From Lasioglossum baleicum (taxonomy: Eukaryota > Arthropoda > Insecta > Hymenoptera > Halictidae), in contig NW_027469557.1 in assembly GCF_051020765.1 (NCBI RefSeq), forward strand, positions 1 to 64,000: a stretch of DNA of 64,000 bases, in the 5' to 3' direction. The notes under the pieces were generated by a model. The model worked only from the letters and a program-made list of their open reading frames with translations, was not told the DNA's origin and ran no database searches. Positions 1 through 9,198 of this stretch are shown piece after piece. The position numbers and the translations under genes were made by a program. Positions within the stretch are counted from its first letter, which is position 1. Each line of letters starts with the position of its first letter.

Positions 1-82
1 TAGTCGAGCAAAAACACGTGCGAGAGGATGCATCCCGCAGGGTAGTCGAGTAAAAACACGTGCGAGAGGATGCATCCCGCAG

Positions 83-124
83 GCTAGTCGAGTAAAAACA
101 CGTGCGAGAGGATGCATCCCGCAG
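83..124 (+). repeat. Module A, 42-bp unit (representative copy)
   Basis: This is a clean copy of the main unit. It has a 26-bp head, starting GCTAGTCGAG, with an A5 tract and CACGTG, and a 16-bp tail carrying the perfect 10-bp palindrome GGATGCATCC and ending CCGCAG. There are four CpG sites. Recurrent variants are: T or C before the A5 tract; CACAAAC in place of CAAAAAC; GCGAAAGG, GAGACGATG or GAGTGGATG around the head/tail joint; AACGCGTG or AAAGCACG in the tract region; and CATCCATCAGGG at the tail. Translated in the frame starting GCT, it reads ASRVKTRARGCIPQ. Forty-two bp is close to four turns of B-DNA. Confidence 0.95.
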
Positions 125-192
125 GCTAGTCGAGCAAAAACACGTGCGAGAGGATGCATCCCGCAGGCTAGTCGAGTAAAAACACGTGCGAG

Positions 193-216
193 GTTTTGTG
201 GGATGCGCATGCGCAG
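193..216 (+). repeat. Module B, 24-bp unit (representative first-position copy)
   Basis: This copy opens with GTTTTGTGGG, followed by ATGCGCATGCGCAG. Later B units in a block usually have GTTTTTTGGG, or a leading A (ATTTTTTGGG) in a penultimate position. It contains the 12-bp palindrome TGCGCATGCGCA at 204-215. Common variants change one CpG: GCATGTGCAG or GCATACGCAG. B shares the start (GGATGC) and end (GCAG) of its second half with the A tail, which suggests the two modules are related. In the frame open with A it encodes an eight-residue repeat such as RFFGMRMR. Confidence 0.95.
204..215 (+). promoter_or_regulatory. NRF1-consensus-like palindrome, representative of hundreds
   Basis: TGCGCATGCGCA is a perfect palindrome and fits YGCGCAYGCGCR, the established binding consensus of the metazoan factor NRF1 (relatives: Drosophila EWG and sea urchin P3A2). 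One copy sits in each intact internal B unit. It is lost in the terminal B of each block, where the joint gives GCATGGCTAG, and in B units with GCATGTGCAG or GCATACGCAG. Whether the host has an NRF1-type factor, and whether the sites are unmethylated and bound, cannot be read from this window. The motif match is certain; a regulatory role is inference. Confidence 0.4.
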
Positions 217-823
217 GTTTTTTGGGATGCGCATGTGCAGGTTTTTTGGGATGCGCATGTGCAGGTTTTTTGGGATGCGCATGGCTAGTCGAGCAAAAAC
301 ACGTGCGAGAGGATGCATCCATCAGGGTAGTCGAGTAAAAACACGTGCGAGAGGATGCATCCCGCAGGCTAGTCGAGTAAAAACACGTGCGAGAGGATGC
401 ATCCCGCAGGCTAGTCGAGCAAAAACACGTGCGAGAGGATGCATCCCGCAGGCTAGTCGAGCAAAAACGCGTGCGAGAGGATGCATCCCGCAGGCTAGTC
501 GAGTAAAAACACGTGCGAGAGGATGCATCCCGCAGGCTAGTCGAGCACAAACACGTGCGAGAGGATGCATCCCGCAGGCTAGTCGAGCAAAAACACGTGC
601 GAGAGGATGCATCCCGCAGGCTAGTCGAGTAAAAACACGTGCGAAAGGATGCATCCCGCAGTCTAGTCGAGCACAAACACGTGCGAGGATTTGTGGGATG
701 CGCATGCGCAGATTTTTTGGGATGCGCATGCGCAGGTTTTTTTGGGATGCTCATGGCTAGTCGAGCAAAAACACGTGCGAGAGGATGCATCCCGCAGGCT
801 AGTCGAGTAAAAACACGTGCGAG

Positions 824-846
824 GTTTTGTGGGTGCGCATGCACAG
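824..846 (+). repeat. 23-bp B unit with one-base deletion (GGGTGC)
   Basis: This first-position B reads GTTTTGTGGGTGCGCATG, lacking the A of GGGATGC, and ends GCACAG. It has copies at 12555-12577 and 16578-16600. The same position in related repeats near 27.45, 32.10, 36.85, 39.0 and 41.4 kb keeps the A but shares the GCACAG change, so the deletion arose once in an older element and was copied. It shifts the frame by -1 and undoes the shift of an upstream T7 landmark. Confidence 0.85.
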
Positions 847-3800
847 GTTTTTTGGGATGCGCATGGCTAGTCGAGCAAAAACACGTGCGAGAGGATGCAT
901 CCCGCAGGCTAGTCGAGTAAAAACGCGTGCGAGAGGATGCATCCCGCAGGCTAGTCGAGTAAAAACACGTGCGAGGTTTTGTGGGATGCGCATGCGCAGG
1001 TTTTTTGGGATGCGCATGGCTAGTCGAGCAAAAACACGTGCGAGAGGATGCATCCCGCAGGCTAGTCGAGTAAAAACACGTGCGAGAGGATGCATCCCGC
1101 AGGCTAGTCGAGTAAAAACACGTGCGAGGTTTTGTGGGATGCGCATGCGCAGGTTTTTTGGGATGCGCATGCGCAGGTTTTTTGGGATGCGCATGGCTAG
1201 TCGAGCAAAAACACGTGCGAGAGGATGCATCCCGCAGGCTAGTCGAGCAAAAACACGTGCGAGAGGATGCATCCCGCAGGCTAGTCGAGTAAAAACACGT
1301 GCGAAAGGATGCATTCCGCAGGCTAGTCGAGCACAAACACGTGCGAGGTTTTGTGGGATGCGCATGCGCAGGTTTTGTGGGATGCGCATGCGCAGATTTT
1401 TTGGGATGCGCATGCGCAGGTTTTTTGGGATGCGCATGGCTAGTCGAGCAAAAACACGTGCGAGAGGATGCATCCCGCAGGCTAGTCGAGCAAAAACACG
1501 TGCGAGAGGATGCATCCCGCAGGCTAGTCGAGTAAAAACACGTGCGAAAGGATGCATCCCGCAGGCTTGTCGAGCACAAACACGTGCGAGGTTTTGTGGG
1601 ATGCGCATGCGCAGATTTTTTGGGATGCGCATGCGCAGGTTTTTTGGGATGCGCATGGCTAGTCGAGCAAAAACACGTGCGAGAGGATGCATCCCGCAGG
1701 CTAGTCGAGTAAAAACACGTGCGAGACGATGCATCCCGCAGGCTAGTCGAGTAAAAACACGTGCGAGTGGATGCATCCCGCAGGCTAGTCGAGTAAAAAC
1801 ACGTGCGAGAGGATGCATCCTGCAGGCTAGTCGAGTAAAAACACGTGCGAGGTTTTGTGGGATGCGCATGCGCAGTTTTTTTGGGATGCGCATGCGCAGG
1901 TTTTTTGGGATGCGCATGGCTAGTCGAGCAAAAACACGTGCGAGAGGATGCATCCCGCAGGCTAGCCGAGCAAAAACACGTGCGAGAGGATGCATCCCGC
2001 AGGCTAGTCGAGTAAAAACACGTGCGAGGTTTTGTGGGATGCGCATGCGCAGGTTTTGTGGGATGCGCATGCGCAGGTTTTTTGGGATGCGCATGTGCAG
2101 GTTTTTTGGGATGCGCATGGCTAGTCGAGCAAAAACACGTGCGAGAGGATGCATCCCGCAGGCTAGTCGAGTAAAAACACGTGCGAGAGGATGCATCCCG
2201 CAGGCTAGTCGAGTAAAAACACGTGTGAGGTTTTGTGGGATGCGCATGCGCAGGTTTTGTGGGATGCGCATGCGCAGGTTTTTTGGGATGCGCATGTGCA
2301 GGTTTTTTGGGATGCGCATGGCTAGTCGAGCAAAAACACGTGCGAGAGGATGCATCCCGCAGGCTAGTCGAGTAAAAACACGTGCGAGGTTTTGTGGGAT
2401 GCGCATACGCAGGTTTTGTGGGATGCGCATGCGCAGGTTTTTTGGGATGCGCATGCGCAGGTTTTTTGGGATGCGCATGGCTAGTCGAGCAAAAACACGT
2501 GCGAGAGGATGCATCCCGCAGGGTAGTCGAGTAAAAACACGTGCGAGAGGATGCATCCCGCAGGCTAGTCGAGTAAAAACACGTGCGAGAGGATGCATCC
2601 CGCAGGCTAGTCGAGCAAAAACACGTGCGAGAGGATGCATCCCGCAGGCTAGACGAGCACAAACACGGGCGAGGTTTTGTGGGATGCGCATGCGCAGGTT
2701 TTGTGGGATGCGCATGCGCAGATTTTTTGGGATGCGCATGCGCAGGTTTTTTGGGATGCGCATGGCTAGTCGAGTAAAAACACGTGCGAGAGGATGCATC
2801 CCGCAGGCTAGTCGAGTAAAAACACGTGCGAGAGGATGCATCCCGCAGGCTAGTCGAGCAAAAACACGTGCGAGAGGATGCATCCCGCAGGCTAGTCAAG
2901 TAAAAACACGTGCGAGGTTTTGTGGGATGCGAATGCGCAGGTTTTGTGGGATGCGCATGCGCAGGTTTTTTGGGATGCGCATGTGCAGGTTTTTTGGGAT
3001 GCGCATGGCTAGTCGAGCAAAAACACGTGCGAGAGGATGCATCCCGCAGGCTAGTCGAGTAAAAACACGTGCGAGAGGATGCATCCCGCAGGCTAGTCGA
3101 GCAAAAACACGTGCGAGAGGATGCATCCCGCAGGCTAGTCGAGTAAAAACACGTGCGAAAGGATGCATCCCGCAGGCTAGTCGAGTAAAAACACGTGCGA
3201 GAGGATGCATCCCGCAGGCTAGTCGAGTAAAAACACGTGCGAGAGGATGCATCCCGCAGGCTAGTCGAGTAAAAACACGTGCGAGGTTTTGTGGGATGCG
3301 CATACGCAGGTTTTGTGGGATGCGCATGCGCAGGTTTTTTGGGATGCGCATGCGCAGGTTTTTTGGGATGCGCATGGCTAGTCGAGCAAAAACACGTGCG
3401 AGAGGATGCATCCCGCAGGGTAGTCGAGTAAAAACACGTGCGAGAGGATGCATCCCGCAGGCTAGTCGAGTAAAAACACGTGCGATAGGATGCATCCCGC
3501 AGGCTAGTCGAGTAAAAACACGTGCGAGAGGATGCATCCCGCAGGCTAGTCGAGTAAAAACACGTGCGAGGTTTTGTGGGATGCGCATGCGCAGGTTTTT
3601 TGGGATGCGCATGCGCAGGTTTTTTGGGATGCGCATGGCTAGTCGAGCAAAAACACGTGCGAGGTTTTGTGGGATGCGCATGCGCAGGTTTTGTGGGATG
3701 CGCATGCGCAGGTTTTTTGGGATGCGCATGTGCAGGTTTTTTGGGATGCGCATGGCTAGTCGAGCAAAAACACGTGCGAGAGGATGCATCCCGCAGGCTA

Positions 3801-3879
3801 GTCGAGTAAAAACACGTGCGAGAGGATGCATCCCGCAGGGTAGTCGAGCAAAAACACGTGCGAGAGGATGCATCCCGCA

Positions 3880-4710
3880 GGCTAGTCGAGCAAAAACACG
3901 TGCGAGAGGATGCATCCCGCAGGCTAGTCGAGTAAAAACACGTGCGAGACGATGCATCCCGCAGGCTAGTCGAGTAAAAACACGTGCGAGAGGATGCATC
4001 CCGCAGGCTAGTCGAGTAAAAACACGTGCGAGAGGATGCATCCCGCAGGCTAGTCGAGTAAAAACACGTGCGAGGTTTTGTGGGATGCGCATGCGCAGGT
4101 TTTTTGGGATGCGCATGCGCAGGTTTTTTGGGATGCGCATGGCTAGTCGAGCAAAAACACGTGCGAGAGGATGCATCCCGCAGGCTAGCCGAGCAAAAAC
4201 ACGTGCGAGAGGATGCATCCCGCAGGCTAGCCGAGCAAAAACACGTGCGAGAGGATGCATCCCGCAGGCTAGTCGAGTAAAAACACGTGCGAGGTTTTGT
4301 GGGATGCGCATGCGCAGGTTTTTTGGGATGCGCATGCGCAGGTTTTTTGGGATGCGCATGGCTAGTCGAGCAAAAACACGTGCGAGAGGATGCATCCCGC
4401 AGGCTAGTCGAGTAAAAACACGTGCGAGACGATGCATCCCGCAGGCTAGTCGAGTAAAAACACGTGCGAGAGGATGCATCCCGCAGGCTAGTCGAGTAAA
4501 AACACGTGCGAGAGGATGCATCCCGCAGGCTAGTCGAGTAAAAACACGTGCGAGGTTTTGTGGGATGCGCATGCGCAGGTTTTTTGGGATGCGCATGCGC
4601 AGGTTTTTTGGGATGCGCATGGCTAGTCGAGCAAAAACACGTGCGAGAGGATGCATCCCGCAGGCTAGCCGAGCAAAAACACGTGCGAGAGGATGCATCC
4701 CGCAGGCTAG
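3880..4710 (+). repeat. Tandem duplication, period 480 bp
   Basis: The segment 3880-4230 recurs without a difference in the lines compared at 4360-4710, 480 bp away. It spans an A, an A with GAGACGATG, two ordinary A units, a B-block, then A units with GCTAGCCGAG. The second copy is one 42-bp A unit shorter at its end. The same arrangement recurs at 6583-7449, so the 480-bp duplication is older than, or was carried by, the larger duplication that relates 3.2-5.8 kb to 5.9-8.4 kb. Confidence 0.85.
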
Positions 4711-6582
4711 TCGAGTAAAAACACGTGCGAGGTTTTGTGGGATGCGCATGCGCAGGTTTTGTGGGATGCGCATGCGCAGGTTTTTTGGGATGCGCATGTG
4801 CAGGTTTTTTGGGATGCGCATGGCTAGTCGAGCAAAAACACGTGCGAGAGGATGCATCCCGCAGGCTAGTCGAGTAAAAACACGTGCGAGAGGATGCATC
4901 CCGCAGGCTAGTCGAGTAAAAACACGTGCGAGGTTTTGTGGGATGCGCATACGCAGGTTTTGTGGGATGCGCATGCGCAGGTTTTTTGGGATGCGCATGC
5001 GCAGGTTTTTTGGGATGCGCATGGCTAGTCGAGCAAAAACACGTGCGAGAGGATGCATCCCGCAGGGTAGTCGAGTAAAAACACGTGCGAGAGGATGCAT
5101 CCCGCAGGCTAGTCGAGTAAAAACACGTGCGAGAGGATGCATCCCGCAGGCTAGTCGAGCAAAAACACGTGCGAGAGGATGCATCCCGCAGGCTAGTCGA
5201 GTAAAAACACGTGCGAGGTTTTGTGGGATGCGCATGCGCAGGTTTTGTGGGATGCGCATGCGCAGGTTTTTTGGGATGCGCATGTGCAGGTTTTTTGGGA
5301 TGCGCATGGCTAGTCGAGCAAAAACACGTGCGAGAGGATGCATCCATCAGGGTAGTCGAGTAAAAACACGTGCGAGAGGATGCATCGCGCAGGCTAGTCG
5401 AGTAAAAACACGTGCGAGAGGATGCATCCCGCAGGCTAGTCGAGCAAAAACACGTGCGAGAGGATGCATCCCGCAGGCTAGTCGAGCAAAAACGCGTGCG
5501 AGAGGATGCATCCCGCAGGCTAGTCGAGTAAAAACACGTGCGAGAGGATGCATCCCGCAGGCTAGTCGAGCACAAACACGTGCGAGAGGATGCATCCCGC
5601 AGGCTAGCCGAGCAAAAACACGTGCGAGAGGATGCATCCCGCAGGCTAGTCGAGTAAAAACACGTGCGAGGTTTTGTGGGATGCGCATGCGCAGGTTTTG
5701 TGGGATGCGCATGCGCAGGTTTTTTGGGATGCGCATGTGCAGGTTTTTTGGGATGCGCATGGCTAGTCGAGCAAAAACACGTGCGAGAGGATGCATCCCG
5801 CAGGCTAGTCGAGTAAAAACACGTGCGAGAGGATGCATCCCGCAGGCTAGTCGAGTAAAAACACGTGCGAGAGGATGCATCCCGCAGGCTAGTCGAGTAA
5901 AAAAACGTGCGAGGTTTTGTGGGATGCGCATACGCAGGTTTTGTGGGATGCGCATGCGCAGGTTTTTTGGGATGCGCATGCGCAGGTTTTTTGGGATGCG
6001 CATGGCTAGTCGAGCAAAAACACGTGCGAGAGGATGCATCCCGCAGGGTAGTCGAGTAAAAACACGTGCGAGAGGATGCATCCCGCAGGCTAGTCGAGTA
6101 AAAACACGTGCGATAGGATGCATCCCGCAGGCTAGTCGAGTAAAAACACGTGCGAGAGGATGCATCCCGCAGGCTAGTCGAGTAAAAACACGTGCGAGGT
6201 TTTGTGGGATGCGCATGCGCAGGTTTTTTGGGATGCGCATGCGCAGGTTTTTTGGGATGCGCATGGCTAGTCGAGCAAAAACACGTGCGAGGTTTTGTGG
6301 GATGCGCATGCGCAGGTTTTGTGGGATGCGCATGCGCAGGTTTTTTGGGATGCGCATGTGCAGGTTTTTTGGGATGCGCATGGCTAGTCGAGCAAAAACA
6401 CGTGCGAGAGGATGCATCCCGCAGGCTAGTCGAGTAAAAACACGTGCGAGAGGATGCATCCCGCAGGGTAGTCGAGCAAAAACACGTGCGAGAGGATGCA
6501 TCCCGCAGGCTAGTCGAGCAAAAACACGTGCGAGAGGATGCATCCCGCAGGCTAGTCGAGCACAAACACGTGCGAGGTTTTG

Positions 6583-7449
6583 TGGGATGCGCATGCGCAG
6601 GTTTTTTGGGATGCGCATGGCTAGTCGAGCAAAAACACGTGCGAGAGGATGCATCCCGCAGGCTAGTCGAGTAAAAACACGTGCGAGACGATGCATCCCG
6701 CAGGCTAGTCGAGTAAAAACACGTGCGAGAGGATGCATCCCGCAGGCTAGTCGAGTAAAAACACGTGCGAGAGGATGCATCCCGCAGGCTAGTCGAGTAA
6801 AAACACGTGCGAGGTTTTGTGGGATGCGCATGCGCAGGTTTTTTGGGATGCGCATGCGCAGGTTTTTTGGGATGCGCATGGCTAGTCGAGCAAAAACACG
6901 TGCGAGAGGATGCATCCCGCAGGCTAGCCGAGCAAAAACACGTGCGAGAGGATGCATCCCGCAGGCTAGCCGAGCAAAAACACGTGCGAGAGGATGCATC
7001 CCGCAGGCTAGTCGAGTAAAAACACGTGCGAGGTTTTGTGGGATGCGCATGCGCAGGTTTTTTGGGATGCGCATGCGCAGGTTTTTTGGGATGCGCATGG
7101 CTAGTCGAGCAAAAACACGTGCGAGAGGATGCATCCCGCAGGCTAGTCGAGTAAAAACACGTGCGAGACGATGCATCCCGCAGGCTAGTCGAGTAAAAAC
7201 ACGTGCGAGAGGATGCATCCCGCAGGCTAGTCGAGTAAAAACACGTGCGAGAGGATGCATCCCGCAGGCTAGTCGAGTAAAAACACGTGCGAGGTTTTGT
7301 GGGATGCGCATGCGCAGGTTTTTTGGGATGCGCATGCGCAGGTTTTTTGGGATGCGCATGGCTAGTCGAGCAAAAACACGTGCGAGAGGATGCATCCCGC
7401 AGGCTAGCCGAGCAAAAACACGTGCGAGAGGATGCATCCCGCAGGCTAG
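6583..7449 (+). repeat. Second occurrence of the 480-bp tandem duplication
   Basis: 6583-6969 matches 7063-7449 at a distance of 480 bp. The module order is the same as in the pair at 3880-4710: GAGACGATG variant A, two ordinary A units, a three-member B-block, then A units with GCTAGCCGAG. The first difference is again a T/C at the GTCGAG/GCCGAG position (6970 against 7450). Confidence 0.85.
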
Positions 7450-7500
7450 TCGAGTAAAAACACGTGCGAGGTTTTGTGGGATGCGCATGCGCAGGTTTTT

Positions 7501-9198
7501 TGGGATGCGCATGCGCAGGTTTTTTGGGATGCGCATGCGCAGGTTTTTTGGGATGCGCATGGCTAGTCGAGCAAAAACACGTGCGAGAGGATGCATCCCG
7601 CAGGGTAGTCGAGTAAAAACACGTGCGAGAGGATGCATCCCGCAGGCTAGTCGAGTAAAAACACGTGCGAGAGGATGCATCCCGCAGGCTAGTCGAGCAA
7701 AAACACGTGCGAGAGGATGCATCCCGCAGGCTAGTCGAGTAAAAACACGTGCGAGGTTTTGTGGGATGCGAATGCGCAGGTTTTGTGGGATGCGCATGCG
7801 CAGGTTTTTTGGGATGCGCATGTGCAGGTTTTTTGGGATGCGCATGTGCAGGTTTTTTGGGATGCGCATGGCTAGTCGAGCAAAAACACGTGCGAGAGGA
7901 TGCATCCATCAGGGTAGTCGAGTAAAAACACGTGCGAGAGGATGCATCCCGCAGGCTAGTCGAGTAAAAACACGTGCGAGAGGATGCATCCCGCAGGCTA
8001 GTCGAGCAAAAACACGTGCGAGAGGATGCATCCCGCAGGCTAGTCGAGCAAAAACGCGTGCGAGAGGATGCATCCCGCAGGCTAGTCGAGTAAAAACACG
8101 TGCGAGAGGATGCATCCCGCAGGCTAGTCGAGCACAAACACGTGCGAGAGGATGCATCCCGCAGGCTAGTCGAGCAAAAACACGTGCGAGAGGATGCATC
8201 CCGCAGGCTAGCCGAGCAAAAACACGTGCGAGAGGATGCATCCCGCAGGCTAGTCGAGTAAAAACACGTGCGAGGTTTTGTGGGATGCGCATGCGCAGGT
8301 TTTGTGGGATGCGCATGCGCAGGTTTTGTGGGATGCGCATGCGCAGGTTTTTTGGGATGCGCATGTGCAGGTTTTTTGGGATGCGCATGGCTAGTCGAGC
8401 AAAAACACGTGCGAGAGGATGCATCCCGCAGGCTAGTCGAGTAAAAACACGTGCGAGGTTTTGTGGGATGCGCATACGCAGGTTTTGTGGGATGCGCATG
8501 CGCAGGTTTTTTGGGATGCGCATGCGCAGGTTTTTTGGGATGCGCATGGCTAGTCGAGCAAAAACACGTGCGAGAGGATGCATCCCGCAGGGTAGTCGAG
8601 TAAAAACACGTGCGAGAGGATGCATCCCGCAGGCTAGTCGAGTAAAAACACGTGCGAGAGGATGCATCCCGCAGGCTAGTCGAGCAAAAACACGTGCGAG
8701 AGGATGCATCCCGCAGGCTAGTCGAGTAAAAACACGTGCGAGGTTTTGTGGGATGCGAATGCGCAGGTTTTGTGGGATGCGCATGCGCAGGTTTTTTGGG
8801 ATGCGCATGTGCAGGTTTTTTGGGATGCGCATGTGCAGGTTTTTTGGGATGCGCATGGCTAGTCGAGCAAAAACACGTGCGAGAGGATGCATCCATCAGG
8901 GTAGTCGAGTAAAAACACGTGCGAGAGGATGCATCCCGCAGGCTAGTCGAGTAAAAACACGTGCGAGAGGATGCATCCCGCAGGCTAGTCGAGCAAAAAC
9001 ACGTGCGAGAGGATGCATCCCGCAGGCTAGTCGAGCAAAAACGCGTGCGAGAGGATGCATCCCGCAGGCTAGTCGAGTAAAAACACGTGCGAGAGGATGC
9101 ATCCCGCAGGCTAGTCGAGCACAAACACGTGCGAGAGGATGCATCCCGCAGGCTAGTCGAGCAAAAACACGTGCGAGAGGATGCATCCCGCAGGCTAG
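7501..9198 (+). repeat. Direct duplication, period 987 bp
   Basis: 7501-8211 matches 8488-9198 (711 bp, offset 987). Shared rare markers include the GGGATGCGAATGCGC change in a first B (near 7770 and 8757), two successive B units with GCATGTGCAG, the CATCCATCAGGG tail variant and an AACGCGTG variant A. The copies part at 8212/9199, where one has a GCTAGCCGAG unit and the other goes on to the GCGAAAGG unit and T7 landmark. The pair is nested inside the 2605-bp duplication. Confidence 0.85.

Larger units (their letters stand above)
167..283 (+). repeat. Representative A-head plus B-block with both joints
   Basis: The block shows the invariant syntax. A 26-bp A head (167-192) loses its tail and joins directly to a G-type B (193-216). 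T6-type B units follow (217-240 and 241-264, both with the GCATGTGCAG change). The last B is cut to 19 bp (265-283) and lacks the final CGCAG before the next A starts at 284. The following A carries C before its A5 tract, as in nearly all blocks. Block length is 21 + 24n bp, so it stays a multiple of three. The same two joints recur in every block inspected, which implies one founding compound unit that was then amplified. Confidence 0.92.
3241..8400 (+). repeat. Imperfect higher-order repeat of about 2.6 kb, two copies
   Basis: The region 3.24-5.6 kb aligns to 5.87-8.2 kb with a stepped offset: 2628 bp at the start, 2739 bp after a 111-bp insertion near 6555, and 2562 bp near 5345/7907 after loss of modules. 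Every step is a whole number of A and B modules, as expected if change occurs by unequal exchange at module joints. The copy at 5.9 kb carries one point change in its A5/CACGTG region (A7 then CGTG near 5904). Confidence 0.75.

Noticed and set aside
193..283. Rho-independent terminators (palindrome followed by T-tract)
   Set aside because: The T-tract follows the palindrome only because B units are tandem. There are hundreds of them with no genes to terminate, and the setting looks eukaryotic.
217..283. Telomere-like repeats (TTTTTTGGG)
   Set aside because: The T/G tract occurs once per 24-bp B and is always followed by ATGCGCATG; no short telomeric repeat run is present.
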